DNA of 64,000 nucleotides from Methylophaga sp002354555 (GCA_965215665.1 OZ244110.1:1426001-1490000), one strand, 5' to 3'. Numbered from the stretch's first letter, positions 34,146 through 43,222 are shown. Notes: generated from the sequence alone by a model not told the origin. Translations and numbers: made by a program.

Positions 34146-34147
34146 GT

Positions 34148-34468
34148 TTAATCGTCCAGTTCGAGTTCGAGCAAGTCACCATTTGTTGCATCAAATTCAA
34201 GTTCCCAAACCCGTCCCTGATCATCCAGTATTTCAATTTCGTAAACCAGCAAACTGTCATCCCGCTCAAGCTCCGTATCAATAACTTCGCCTTTACGATA
34301 GTTATTGGCGGTTTCAAGAATGCTTTCTAATGGCAGAATCTTTCCGGACTCACGCAGCATTCGTGCTTCAGAGTGACTGACATCTTTAGCCATCACCGGG
34401 CTTGCGAGAAGCCCTGAAACAAGCGTCAAGCCTATTAAATGAAGTACTAAAGAAAATGAACGTTGCAT
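34148..34468 (-). CDS. Periplasmic PepSY-domain protein 3, first gene of the two-component operon
   Basis: 106 residues. A signal peptide (LVSGLLASPVMA) precedes a PepSY domain with ESILETANNYRKGEVIDTEL, YEIEILDDQGRVWELEFD and ATNGDLLELELDD. It is more distant from the two paralogues at 31 kb than they are from each other. Being first in the operon, it is a plausible periplasmic modulator of the kinase, as small PepSY proteins frequently accompany QseBC/PhoPQ-like systems. This is inference from layout. Confidence 0.83.
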   Translation of the reverse strand: MQRSFSLVLHLIGLTLVSGLLASPVMAKDVSHSEARMLRESGKILPLESILETANNYRKGEVIDTELERDDSLLVYEIEILDDQGRVWELEFDATNGDLLELELDD

Positions 34469-34518
34469 AATTTTCCCAAAAAAGTCTTTATGGTTAATCC
34501 GTATGGTATCGAATCAGC

Positions 34519-34535
34519 CTTAATTTAAGCTTAAC
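34519..34535 (-). promoter_or_regulatory. Candidate PmrA/QseB-type operator
   Basis: CTTAAT-TTAAG-CTTAAC on the plus strand: two CTTAA half-sites 11 bases apart. This fits the PmrA/QseB direct-repeat box (CTTAAK-N5-CTTAAK) except for the last base. It is about 50 bases upstream of the PepSY3-regulator-kinase operon. Binding by the encoded regulator is predicted from its family. Confidence 0.55.
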
Positions 34536-34549
34536 TGCTTTCATCTGTT

Positions 34550-34864
34550 AGGGCTTGTTGAACTTTCATCTCCACCACTGCTGGAGGCTATTTTTGTGTC
34601 CTACAAGGCGGAAAGCACGCCATGTAGCTTTCCTAAATAAGTGTTTGACAACGCAGGCGGTCGCAAAAATAGTCCCAGCCCTTCGGGTGGTGACTGAAAA
34701 AGCGCCACTCTGCGTGGCCTACATGGATGTAGGTCAGGGGCGTGAGCAGGATGCGGAAGCTTTGCTCGTCGCTTATTTAGAACAACTAAAAGGCGCTCCT
34801 CGTGCCTTGATTGACGCTTTTTCAGCTCACAACAGAGGCGTAGATGAAAGATCAACAAGCCCTA
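34550..34864. repeat. Palindromic MITE-like repeat, full copy B
   Basis: 315 bp. Ends are inverted: AGGGCTTGTTGA at 34550-34561 and TCAACAAGCCCT at 34853-34864, with CTTTCATCT / AGATGAAAG just inside. The ends are flanked by T on the left and A on the right, so TA dinucleotides border GGGCTTG...CAAGCCC, which would fit a TA target site. The right half is shared with copy A (53 identical bases at 34788-34840). The left half differs from copy A: it carries TCCACCACTGCTGG and a long inner pair GGCTATTTTTG / CAAAAATAG. It lies directly after the chemoreceptor stop codon. Confidence 0.85.
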
Positions 34865-34869
34865 GTAAC

Positions 34870-36453
34870 TTACCCCTGCTGGAAACGTTTAATCATATCG
34901 CTCATATGATGTGATTGAGTTGAAAGACCATTGGCAGCGTTATCGGCTATCTCAGCACCATGTGTTACCTGAGCTGCACTTTCATTCACCTGCACGATAT
35001 TTCGGTTTATATCCTCACTGACACTGCTTTGCTCCTCAACTGCAGTGGCTATCTGCGTATTTAATTCATTGATATTGCTGACTTCATTAGCGATGGTTTC
35101 CAGCGCCTGAATCGAGGATTTAACATGGAGCTCACTGGTTTCACTGGTTTGCTGGCTTTGTTCCATAACTACAACTGCCTGTTTTACCGCGCCATTAAGT
35201 TTGCCGATTAAATCCTGAATTTGCTGGGTAGAAAGTTGCGTTTTGCTGGCCAGTGAGCGGACCTCTTCAGCAACGACAGCAAATCCGCGCCCATGTTCTC
35301 CAGCCCGGGCTGCTTCGATGGCGGCATTCAATGCCAGCAAATTGGTTTGATCAGCAATACTGGTAATGACCTCAATTATCTGACCGATATTACGAGTGTC
35401 TTTATCCAGCTGAGCAACCACGGAAGAAATATTACCAATGGCTGTACTCAGATCGCTTAACGAGTTCACCGCTTTAGAGGCACTGCTTACGCCATTTTTG
35501 GAGAGTTCATCTGTTTCGCGAGCTTTGGTGGCAGCATAGGCGGCATTATTGGCTACTTCCTGAATACTGGCTGTCATTTCAGTCATTGCGGTGGCGACTT
35601 CTTCCATGCGCATGGATTGCTGGCGAATAGCTGTTTGTATGTCAGTCACTGAACGGGCGCTTTCATCCGCTTCATGTTCAATACTGGATGCGGAATCGCG
35701 GATCCGACCCAAGGTCGTTCCAAGCCGGCCACGTAAGAATTCGGTAGGTAGTTGAATTTGGCCAATCTCGTCTAAACGACCGGTATAGATTAATGCCATC
35801 AGTGGATTATCTATCTCCTGTCGAGCCTTTTCTGCAGCTTGCTTTAAAGGTGAAAAAGCCCAGATGGACAATATAAAAAATACCGATAAGGCAATGATTA
35901 AAGCGGCGGTCATGGCATAAACAGGAGAGGTGCTAAATAATAAACCTGCTACAACACTAGCGCTCAACAAGGCCAGGGTATGCGCGAGCATAAAACGTGT
36001 TTTCAGGTCCATCCTTGCCAGGAAGCTGCCATCCCGAGCTGAACTGCCATTATTGACTCGTTGGTAAACTCTTTCAGCCCTGGCAACACGTTCTCGACTC
36101 GGCTTGGTGCGAACCGATTCATAGCCGGTGACATCACCGTTTTCAATAACTGGGCTTACATAGCCATCCACCCAGTAATGATCGCCATTTTTGACACGAT
36201 TTTTAATAATGCCCATCCAATGATGATTGGATTTCATTGCTTTCCATAAATCATCAAATGCAGCCGGGGGCATTTCCGGATGTCGAATGACATTATGATT
36301 TTTGTTTAATAACTCATCGGATTCAAAACCGCTGATTTTCTGAAAGGTGTCGTTAAAACTGGTAATAATGCCTTTTAGACTGGTGGTAGATATGATTTCT
36401 TCCCCTTCGGGGAAAGTAACCTCGTTATTGGTAATAGGTAGGTTTTTCTTCAT
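34870..36453 (-). CDS. Aer-like methyl-accepting chemotaxis protein with N-terminal PAS
   Basis: 527 residues. A cytoplasmic PAS domain (about 10-115) has FPEGEEIISTTSLKGIITSF, FNDTFQKISGF and GDHYWVDGYVSPV, as in Aer redox sensors. Two adjacent membrane helices (about 155-200) leave almost no periplasmic loop. The MCP signalling domain (about 270-525) has the hairpin tip DQTNLLALNAAIEAARAGEHGRGFAVVAEEVR split across its core. It is therefore likely an aerotaxis/energy sensor talking to CheA/CheW. No che genes are adjacent. The C-terminus ends FQQG, without a CheR-docking pentapeptide. Confidence 0.92.
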   Translation of the reverse strand: MKKNLPITNNEVTFPEGEEIISTTSLKGIITSFNDTFQKISGFESDELLNKNHNVIRHPEMPPAAFDDLWKAMKSNHHWMGIIKNRVKNGDHYWVDGYVSPVIENGDVTGYESVRTKPSRERVARAERVYQRVNNGSSARDGSFLARMDLKTRFMLAHTLALLSASVVAGLLFSTSPVYAMTAALIIALSVFFILSIWAFSPLKQAAEKARQEIDNPLMALIYTGRLDEIGQIQLPTEFLRGRLGTTLGRIRDSASSIEHEADESARSVTDIQTAIRQQSMRMEEVATAMTEMTASIQEVANNAAYAATKARETDELSKNGVSSASKAVNSLSDLSTAIGNISSVVAQLDKDTRNIGQIIEVITSIADQTNLLALNAAIEAARAGEHGRGFAVVAEEVRSLASKTQLSTQQIQDLIGKLNGAVKQAVVVMEQSQQTSETSELHVKSSIQALETIANEVSNINELNTQIATAVEEQSSVSEDINRNIVQVNESAAQVTHGAEIADNAANGLSTQSHHMSDMIKRFQQG

Positions 36454-36720
36454 GATCTTGCCCTCTGTGGCCTGATTCTTTTATTTTTGCTCAGCACTTA
36501 ATGCGAACTGCCGTTTTTTTATTTTTATTGTTATCGGCATTTTTATTGTGGACTTTAAATGAACTGAGGTGAATGGTTTTGTTAATTCATTAAAAATTTT
36601 AAATTCTTTATCAGAGCAAAAAAATAAGCTGAAAAATCAGTAATTACCTTATACAAATCATTTTATTTTTCAGCTATGGTAGGGCTATAAACCCGGAAGA
36701 ATAGAGGAGAAATACCGTCT

Positions 36721-37908
36721 ATGACTGAATCCACTTCAAAAGTGCCTCACGTAAAGTTAAGTGAAGAGCGACAAAGTCAAACGCAAACGGTTTCCCCGCC
36801 CGCTATTTTAAAAGAGGCAGCTGATCTTGCCGGTGTCAGTTTCAATGGCGATCAGCCCTGGGACATTCAGGTGTTTGATTCAAGAGTCTATCGGCGGATT
36901 TTAACTCAGGGGTCTCTCGGTTTTGGTGAAAGCTACATGGATAACATGTGGGAAAGTCATCAACTGGATGAGTTATTTCATCGATTGCTTAATGTTGACA
37001 TTGAAAAACACTTGGGTAGTGTCGCCAAATTTCGCCTGTATTTTGAAATCTTTCGCCAGAACCTGTTCAATCGCCAAACCAGCAAACGGGCTTATGAAGT
37101 AGGCAAAAAACATTACGACACCGGTAATGATATTTTTCAGGCGATGCTCGACCCTACAATGAGCTATTCCTGTGGATACTGGGCAGAGGCGGATAATCTG
37201 GCCCAGGCCCAAAAGCATAAGTTGGATTTAATCTGCAGAAAACTCATGCTTCAACCCGGTGAGCGGGTGCTTGAAATTGGCTGTGGCTGGGGCAGCTTTG
37301 CTCAATATGCTGCAGAGAATTACGGCGTAGAAGTTCATGGCATTACTATTTCAAAAGAGCAGCAAACCCTGGCCCAGGAGCGTTGTGCCGGTTTGCCTGT
37401 GACCATTGAGTTGATGGATTATCGCGATCTGCAGGGTCAATTCGACAAAATTGTTTCAATCGGCATGTTCGAGCATGTTGGACCCAAAAATTATCCTGTC
37501 TATTTTGACAGTGCTATGAAATTGCTCAAACCGGAAGGATTGTTCCTACTGCATACCATCGGCATTCACGCCACATCGTTGAAAGTGGATCCATGGATTG
37601 ATAAATACATCTTTCGTAATGGCAAATTACCTTCGGCAGAAGAACTGGCATCAGTACTTAACAGCCGTTTTGTGATTGAGGACTGGCATAATTTCGGCAC
37701 CGATTATGACAAGACCCTAATGGCTTGGTGGGAAAATTTCGATAAAGCCTGGCCCGATTTATCCACCCATTATGATGAAAGGTTTTACCGTATGTGGAAG
37801 TATTATTTGCATAGCTGTGCCGGTTTCTTTCGCTCTAAACAAGGCCAGTTGTGGCAATTAGTATTAAGTAAACGGGGGCGTGAAGGTGAGTACCGCTCTC
37901 TGAGATAA
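36721..37908 (+). CDS. cfa: Cyclopropane-fatty-acyl-phospholipid synthase
   Basis: 395 residues. It has an N-terminal lipid-binding segment (GSLGFGESYMDNMWE), the hallmark YDTGNDIFQAMLDPTMSYSC, the SAM-binding motif VLEIGCGWGSFAQYAAENYG and the bicarbonate/active-site region SIGMFEHVGPKNY. It adds a methylene from SAM to unsaturated acyl chains of membrane phospholipids, usually in stationary phase or stress. RBS GGAG. The 267-base upstream gap is very A/T rich and contains no gene. Confidence 0.95.
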   Translation: MTESTSKVPHVKLSEERQSQTQTVSPPAILKEAADLAGVSFNGDQPWDIQVFDSRVYRRILTQGSLGFGESYMDNMWESHQLDELFHRLLNVDIEKHLGSVAKFRLYFEIFRQNLFNRQTSKRAYEVGKKHYDTGNDIFQAMLDPTMSYSCGYWAEADNLAQAQKHKLDLICRKLMLQPGERVLEIGCGWGSFAQYAAENYGVEVHGITISKEQQTLAQERCAGLPVTIELMDYRDLQGQFDKIVSIGMFEHVGPKNYPVYFDSAMKLLKPEGLFLLHTIGIHATSLKVDPWIDKYIFRNGKLPSAEELASVLNSRFVIEDWHNFGTDYDKTLMAWWENFDKAWPDLSTHYDERFYRMWKYYLHSCAGFFRSKQGQLWQLVLSKRGREGEYRSLR

Positions 37909-37966
37909 GTTGCATCGTAAGTTTTGTTTATCGATATAAACGATTAATGTTATTGGTATTATTTGT

Positions 37967-37995
37967 TTTACCGATTTGTCTGTTTAGCCTATAGT
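37967..37995 (+). promoter_or_regulatory. Probable sigma-70-type promoter of the catalase gene
   Basis: The -35-like TTTACC (37967-37972), a 17-base spacer and the -10 TATAGT (37990-37995) lie about 50 bases before the catalase start. A 6-base inverted repeat GTTTAT-CGAT-ATAAAC (37926-37941) lies upstream and could be an operator. Confidence 0.5.
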
Positions 37996-38047
37996 CATTG
38001 AAAACTCACAAAGATGAGTTTTATTTAATGCCCTCAAGGAGGCGAAC

Positions 38048-39505
38048 ATGGCAGACAAACAAAAACTCACCACAATTGGTGGTGCACCGGTTGTAGATAA
38101 CCAGAACAGCATGACAGCTGGTCCTCGTGGCCCGTTACTAATGCAGGATGTCTGGTTTCTGGAAAAAATGGCTCACTTTGACCGTGAGGTGATTCCAGAG
38201 CGACGGATGCACGCTAAAGGTTCGGGTGCTTTTGGCACGTTTACTGTAACCAACGATATAACCCAATACACCCGTGCAAAAATCTTTTCTGAAGTTGGCA
38301 AAAAAACGGAATTATTTGCCCGTTTCTCAACTGTTGCCGGTGAAAGAGGTGCTGCAGACGCAGAGCGGGATATTCGTGGTTTTGCCGTTAAGTTCTATAC
38401 CGAAGAGGGTAACTGGGACATGGTCGGTAATAATACGCCGGTGTTTTTCCTGCGTGATCCGTTGAAGTTTCCGGATTTGAATCATGCCGTTAAACGGGAT
38501 CCCAAGACCAACATGCGCAGCGCGCAGAACAACTGGGATTTCTGGACATTATTGCCAGAAGCGTTACATCAGGTCACGATTGTGATGAGTGATCGGGGGC
38601 TGCCGAAAAGTTACCGGCATATGCATGGCTTTGGCAGTCATACCTATAGCTTTATCAATGCCAATAACGAGCGCTTTTGGGTGAAATTTCACTTCAAATG
38701 CATGCAGGGTATTGAAAACCTGACCGATGAAGAGGCGGCCAGAGTTGTCGGCGAAGATCGTGAAAGTCATCAAAAGGATTTATTAGAAGCAATTGATCGC
38801 GCTGAATACCCTCGCTGGGAATTAAAAGTGCAGGTCATGCCTGAAAAAGATGCGGATACCTATCATGTGCATCCGTTTGATCTGACGAAAGTCTGGCCAC
38901 ATAAAGATTATCCGTTGATCGATGTGGGCATAATGGAGCTTAATCGTAATCCAGAAAACTACCATGCAGACGTAGAGCAATCAGCGTTTACACCGGCTAA
39001 CGTTGTGCCTGGAATTAGCTTTTCGCCAGATAAAATGTTGCATGGACGGTTGTTTTCTTATGGTGATGCCCACAGATATAGGTTAGGGGTGAATCATCAT
39101 CAGATACCGGTGAATACACCTAGATGTCCTTATCACAGTTATCATCGGGATGGGGCAATGCGAGTTGATGGTAATTACGGAAGTACCAAAGGCTATGAAC
39201 CTAATAGCTATGGAGAATGGCAGGAACAACCTGATTTCAGGGAACCGCCGTTAGCCATCAATGGCGCTGCAGATCATTGGAACTTTAGGGAAGATGATGA
39301 TGACTACTATTCACAACCCGGTAATTTGTTCCGTTTGATGACGCCAGAGAAACAGCAGGTGCTGTTTGAAAATACTGCTCGGGCAATTGATGGTGCTGAT
39401 GACGAAGTTAAAAAACGTCATATTCGCAATTGTCTAAAAGCGGATCCTGCCTACGGTAAAGGTTTGGCGGATGCCATTGGTATTTCGTTGAACGATGTGA
39501 ACTAA
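38048..39505 (+). CDS. Monofunctional haem catalase (small-subunit clade)
   Basis: 485 residues, typical of clade 3 catalases. Distal His lies in ERRMHAKGSGAFGTF, Asn in the VGNNTPVFFLRDP region, and proximal haem-ligating Tyr in RLFSYGDAHRYRLG. No export signal. It destroys H2O2 in the cytoplasm. RBS AAGGAGG. Followed 65 bases later by dps, with only a small hairpin between them, so peroxide removal and iron/DNA protection may be co-expressed. Confidence 0.95.
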   Translation: MADKQKLTTIGGAPVVDNQNSMTAGPRGPLLMQDVWFLEKMAHFDREVIPERRMHAKGSGAFGTFTVTNDITQYTRAKIFSEVGKKTELFARFSTVAGERGAADAERDIRGFAVKFYTEEGNWDMVGNNTPVFFLRDPLKFPDLNHAVKRDPKTNMRSAQNNWDFWTLLPEALHQVTIVMSDRGLPKSYRHMHGFGSHTYSFINANNERFWVKFHFKCMQGIENLTDEEAARVVGEDRESHQKDLLEAIDRAEYPRWELKVQVMPEKDADTYHVHPFDLTKVWPHKDYPLIDVGIMELNRNPENYHADVEQSAFTPANVVPGISFSPDKMLHGRLFSYGDAHRYRLGVNHHQIPVNTPRCPYHSYHRDGAMRVDGNYGSTKGYEPNSYGEWQEQPDFREPPLAINGAADHWNFREDDDDYYSQPGNLFRLMTPEKQQVLFENTARAIDGADDEVKKRHIRNCLKADPAYGKGLADAIGISLNDVN

Positions 39506-39524
39506 ACAAATATGGATCAGGGTC

Positions 39525-39540
39525 GCCGTGATGTCACGGC
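39525..39540 (+). other. Short hairpin between catalase and dps
   Basis: GCCGTG-ATGT-CACGGC, a perfect 6-bp GC-rich stem (extendable by an A-T pair), lies 19 bases after the catalase stop and is not followed by a T run. It is likely an mRNA structure separating the two messages' stability rather than a terminator. Confidence 0.4.
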
Positions 39541-39570
39541 AGACTTCGAATTTTATCAGGAGGTAAATGT

Positions 39571-40041
39571 ATGAGTTCGATTGATATTGGTATTAATAAG
39601 AAAGACAGAGAAAAGGTCGCCGAAGGTTTGAAAAAACTATTGGCAGATACTTATACCTTGTATTTGCAAACCCATAATTTCCATTGGAATGTTACGGGCC
39701 CACGCTTTCGTGACCTGCACTTGATGTTTGAAGAACACTACGTCGAGTTGGCTACAGCTGTCGATGATATTGCGGAACGAATCAGAACACTGGGTGTGTC
39801 AGCTCCAGGAACTTATAAAGCGTTTGCTGATTTAAGTTCGATCAAGGAAAAAGACGGTGTACCGGATGCAATGGAAATGACCGAAATTCTGACGCATAAC
39901 CATGAATTAGTGGTGAAAACCTGCCGTGAAGTATTGAAACTGGCAGAAGCAGCAGATGATGAGTCTTCTTCAGCATTAGCATCTGACCGTATGCGAATTC
40001 ATGAAAAAACGGCCTGGATGTTACGGGCAATGACACAGTAG
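39571..40041 (+). CDS. dps: Dps-family DNA-binding ferritin-like protein
   Basis: 156 residues with a ferritin-like four-helix bundle. The inter-subunit ferroxidase ligands are seen in THNFHWNVTGPRFRDLHLMF and EEHYVELATAVDDIAERIRT (His, His, Asp, Glu). Twelve subunits form a cage that oxidises Fe2+ with H2O2 and protects DNA. The N-terminus is short with KKDREK lysines that could touch DNA. Ribosome site AGGAGG. A terminator follows. Confidence 0.94.
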   Translation: MSSIDIGINKKDREKVAEGLKKLLADTYTLYLQTHNFHWNVTGPRFRDLHLMFEEHYVELATAVDDIAERIRTLGVSAPGTYKAFADLSSIKEKDGVPDAMEMTEILTHNHELVVKTCREVLKLAEAADDESSSALASDRMRIHEKTAWMLRAMTQ

Positions 40042-40067
40042 CAAAACTAAGTTTCTCTCTCATATTA

Positions 40068-40093
40068 AGACCGCCTTCGGGCGGTCTCTTTTT
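40068..40093 (+). terminator. Terminator after dps
   Basis: Perfect 8-bp stem AGACCGCC / GGCGGTCT with a TTCG tetraloop, then CTTTTT. It ends the catalase-dps unit. Confidence 0.93.
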
Positions 40094-40120
40094 GTCTGCA
40101 ATATGAGGATCTTTAGCTAA

Positions 40121-41572
40121 TTACGGAATGCTCTTGGAGGTGAGTACTATCATCTTGTCTATCTGCATATCTTCCATACTGTAGGCAATACCGCCAGTAC
40201 CATGACCTGAATGTTTAAGACCTGCAAAGGGCATCCAGTCCACGCGAAACGCGGTATGTTCATTAATCATTACAGCAGAAGCATCAAGCCTTTCTGCAAC
40301 ATACATGGCATTATCAATATTCTGGCTATAAACCGAAGCCTGAAAAGCAAAATCAAGACTATTGGCCTCAGCAATCGCTTGATCCACATTCTGATAAGGA
40401 TAAACACAGACCACCGGTCCGAAAATTTCGCTTTTTGAGACTTTGGCATCTGCTGGCGGATCAAATAATACAGTCGTGGCATAACAGTTATTTGCCATAG
40501 ATTCACCGCCGGATAATAATTCTGCGCCCTGGCTTACTGCTTCCTGTACCCAGTCATTCACCCGGGTCACTTCACTGTTACGGATTAATGGCCCAATTTC
40601 CGTTTGATCAGATAATGGGTCGCCAATCTGCATTTTATTGCCTACCGCTGCCAGTTTTTCAGCCAGCTCACGTGCAATCGAATGATGAGCAAAAATACGT
40701 TGAACCGACACACACACCTGACCGGCATGGTAGAAGCTGCCTTTGGCCAAACCAGGAATAGCTGCATCAATATCGGCTTTTTCATCGACAATAACCGGTG
40801 CCACGCCACCATGTTCCAATGCACAACGGGTTCCAGCCGCCAGTTTGGAACGTAAATACCAGCCTACTTTGGCACTGCCGATAAACGTTAAAAAAGCTAC
40901 CCGGTGATCAGTGGCGAGTTGCTCCGCAACCTGATGATTTTCTGTCAGTAAAGCCTGGCACCATTCAGCAGGTAAACCGGCCTTATGGAAAATTTCGACC
41001 AGACGAAAACAGGATAATGGAGTGTTTTCAGCCGGTTTGACAATTACCGGACATCCCGCCGCAATCGCCGGTCCCACCTGGTGAGCAATCAGATTTAACG
41101 GATGATTAAAAGCACTGATGGCAACCACAACACCAATTGGCTCTTTGTGCAGCATGGTTAAGCGATGCTGTGAAGCCGGATTAACGCCCATCGGAACCGG
41201 GTGTGAAGTTTGATGACGCAAGGTGTCCATACAATGCCGAATGCTATCGATACAACGCACCATTTCGACTTTGGAATCAATTAATGGCTTGCCGCCTTCT
41301 TCGGCAGCGCCTTTGGCCAGCTCATCAGATTGTTGCTGCATTAATTCAAGCGATTTTTCCAAAATAGCCAGACGCTGAGGAACAGAAAGCCATTTGCTTC
41401 TATCGGTAAATAAACTATGGGCTGTTTGAAGAGCGGTTTCGACGGCATCACTATCTGCTACCTCAGCAGTAGCGATAAGTTGATCATTGTATGGATTGGT
41501 CACATCAATCTGTGCCCATTGTTTGGCTGCTACGCCGGGTAATTTCAGGGCGAAATGAGGTGCGCTAGACAT
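40121..41572 (-). CDS. NAD(P)-dependent aldehyde dehydrogenase
   Basis: 483 residues of the ALDH superfamily. It has the N-terminal SAFNHPLNLIAHQVGPAIAA and KPAENTPLS cofactor segments, GSAKVGWYLRSKLA, the general-base Glu in CALEHGGVAP, the catalytic Cys in GSFYHAGQVCVSVQR and the EIFGPVVCVYPY motif. The subclass resembles phosphonoacetaldehyde / lactaldehyde / GAPN-type enzymes; the substrate is not clear. It follows an acetolactate-synthase-like gene by 9 bases on the same strand, so the two probably work on linked 2-oxoacid/aldehyde chemistry. Confidence 0.9.
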   Translation of the reverse strand: MSSAPHFALKLPGVAAKQWAQIDVTNPYNDQLIATAEVADSDAVETALQTAHSLFTDRSKWLSVPQRLAILEKSLELMQQQSDELAKGAAEEGGKPLIDSKVEMVRCIDSIRHCMDTLRHQTSHPVPMGVNPASQHRLTMLHKEPIGVVVAISAFNHPLNLIAHQVGPAIAAGCPVIVKPAENTPLSCFRLVEIFHKAGLPAEWCQALLTENHQVAEQLATDHRVAFLTFIGSAKVGWYLRSKLAAGTRCALEHGGVAPVIVDEKADIDAAIPGLAKGSFYHAGQVCVSVQRIFAHHSIARELAEKLAAVGNKMQIGDPLSDQTEIGPLIRNSEVTRVNDWVQEAVSQGAELLSGGESMANNCYATTVLFDPPADAKVSKSEIFGPVVCVYPYQNVDQAIAEANSLDFAFQASVYSQNIDNAMYVAERLDASAVMINEHTAFRVDWMPFAGLKHSGHGTGGIAYSMEDMQIDKMIVLTSKSIP

Positions 41573-41581
41573 AAAGCTTCC

Positions 41582-43222
41582 TTATAGAATGCAGATTTTT
41601 TGTTTCAACCCCTCATTGAGTATTGAGTGGTTGAGGGAATAATCAATGGCAACATCAATCAAATGTACACCAGGGGTATTGAGGGATTCGCGCAGCATTT
41701 TATCGAACTCAATGTAGCTGGAAGGCCGATGGCCGATGGCGCCATAACTGTCAGCATATTTAACAAAATCAGGGTTATCAAAGCTTAAACCAAAGTCCTT
41801 AAATCCCATGCCTTGCTGTTTCCATTTGATCATGCCGTAGGCATTATCGTTCAAAATAATCACCACCAGATCCAGCTTGAGACGAACAGCGGTTTCCATT
41901 TCCTGCGAATTCATCATAAAGCCACCATCGCCACAGACCGCAACCACTTTACGCTCGGGGTTTATCAGTTTGGCCAGCATTGCTGTGGGTAAGCCAGCGC
42001 CCATTGTTGCCAGCGCGTTATCCAATAATAGGGTGTTATTCTCATAACATTGGTAATTACGGGCAAACCAGATTTTGTATAGTCCATTGTCCAGCGCCAG
42101 GATATCTTTTTCACCAAGTGCTGCACGAATGGTGGTAACTGCGCTTTGCGGTAAAATTGGAAAACGATCATCATCACTGTAGAGCCCAAGGCGCTGCTGA
42201 ACTTCCTGTTTAACACGATAGAAATACGAGAAATCCCAGTTTGACTGGGGTGACAAGGCATCTGATAAACGATTGATGGAGGTGGCAAGATCGCCGATAA
42301 CATCCAGCTGTGGGAAATACACTGGATCAACTTCTGCTGGCTGGAAATTAATATGAATAACCGGTGCCCCACCATCTTTCATAAAGAAAGGGGGCTTTTC
42401 AACCACATCATGACCGACATTGATGATCAAATCTGCCCGTTCGATGGCACAGTGCAGATAATCGGATTCGGACAATGCTGCTGTACCGAGATAGCTATCA
42501 TGACGTTCATCAATTACCCCTTTACCGAGTTGAGTATTGAAAAAAGGAATCCCGGTTTTTTCGACAAAGCGGGTTAATGCTTTGCTGGCACGTTTCCGGT
42601 TTGCCCCGGCACCAATCAATAACAGCGGCATATTGGCCTTACGAATCATTTCCAGCGCATCTTTTATCGCCGTGTTATCAGCATCCGGGCGCCGAATATT
42701 TTCCACCACATAAATTCGGTCCTGAACTTCTTCAGCGGCAATATCTTCAGGTAATTCGATATGCACCGCACCGGGACGTTCCTGAACCGCAAGACGGCAG
42801 GCCTCCCGCACCACGGCGCCAATTGTATTTCCATGCACCACCTGCTTGGTGAACTTGGTAATTGGCCGCATCATATTAACGATGTCGACAATCTGAAAGA
42901 GTGCCTGTTTACTGGCCTTAATCGGTTTTTGACCGGTAATAATCAACATCGGCATGCCACCCAACTGGGCATAAGCGGCTGGCGTGATGAGATTGGTGGC
43001 GCCAGGTCCCAGGGTAGACAGACAAACACCGGGTTTGCCGGTTAAACGTCCATAATTAGCCGCCATAAATCCTGCGCCTTGCTCATGGCGGGTAATAATC
43101 AGTTTGATGGATGAATGTTGTAATGAATCAAGGAAATCGAGGTTTTCTTCGCCAGGGATACCAAAAATATATTCGACCCCTTCGTTTTCTAACGCTTTAA
43201 CCAGTAGATCAGATGTTTTCAT
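41582..43222 (-). CDS. Acetolactate-synthase-like ThDP enzyme (large subunit only)
   Basis: 546 residues. The ThDP-activating Glu lies in TRHEQGAGFMAANYGRLTG, the central domain follows, and the C-terminal ThDP/Mg motif is VCGDGGFMMNSQEM to LNDNAYGMIKW. It condenses 2-oxoacids after decarboxylation; by similarity it would make acetolactate from pyruvate. No small regulatory subunit gene (ilvN/ilvH) is nearby, so it is more like catabolic AlsS or a related carboligase than the biosynthetic enzyme. No acetolactate decarboxylase is present. It forms a two-gene unit with the aldehyde dehydrogenase. Confidence 0.87.
   Translation of the reverse strand: MKTSDLLVKALENEGVEYIFGIPGEENLDFLDSLQHSSIKLIITRHEQGAGFMAANYGRLTGKPGVCLSTLGPGATNLITPAAYAQLGGMPMLIITGQKPIKASKQALFQIVDIVNMMRPITKFTKQVVHGNTIGAVVREACRLAVQERPGAVHIELPEDIAAEEVQDRIYVVENIRRPDADNTAIKDALEMIRKANMPLLLIGAGANRKRASKALTRFVEKTGIPFFNTQLGKGVIDERHDSYLGTAALSESDYLHCAIERADLIINVGHDVVEKPPFFMKDGGAPVIHINFQPAEVDPVYFPQLDVIGDLATSINRLSDALSPQSNWDFSYFYRVKQEVQQRLGLYSDDDRFPILPQSAVTTIRAALGEKDILALDNGLYKIWFARNYQCYENNTLLLDNALATMGAGLPTAMLAKLINPERKVVAVCGDGGFMMNSQEMETAVRLKLDLVVIILNDNAYGMIKWKQQGMGFKDFGLSFDNPDFVKYADSYGAIGHRPSSYIEFDKMLRESLNTPGVHLIDVAIDYSLNHSILNEGLKQKICIL

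Noticed and set aside
34555..34914. Open frame of about 119 codons over the repeat copy B
   Set aside because: It lies wholly in the palindromic repeat and the antisense end of the chemoreceptor gene, has no ribosome site, and its sequence is not conserved with copy A. It is a chance frame.
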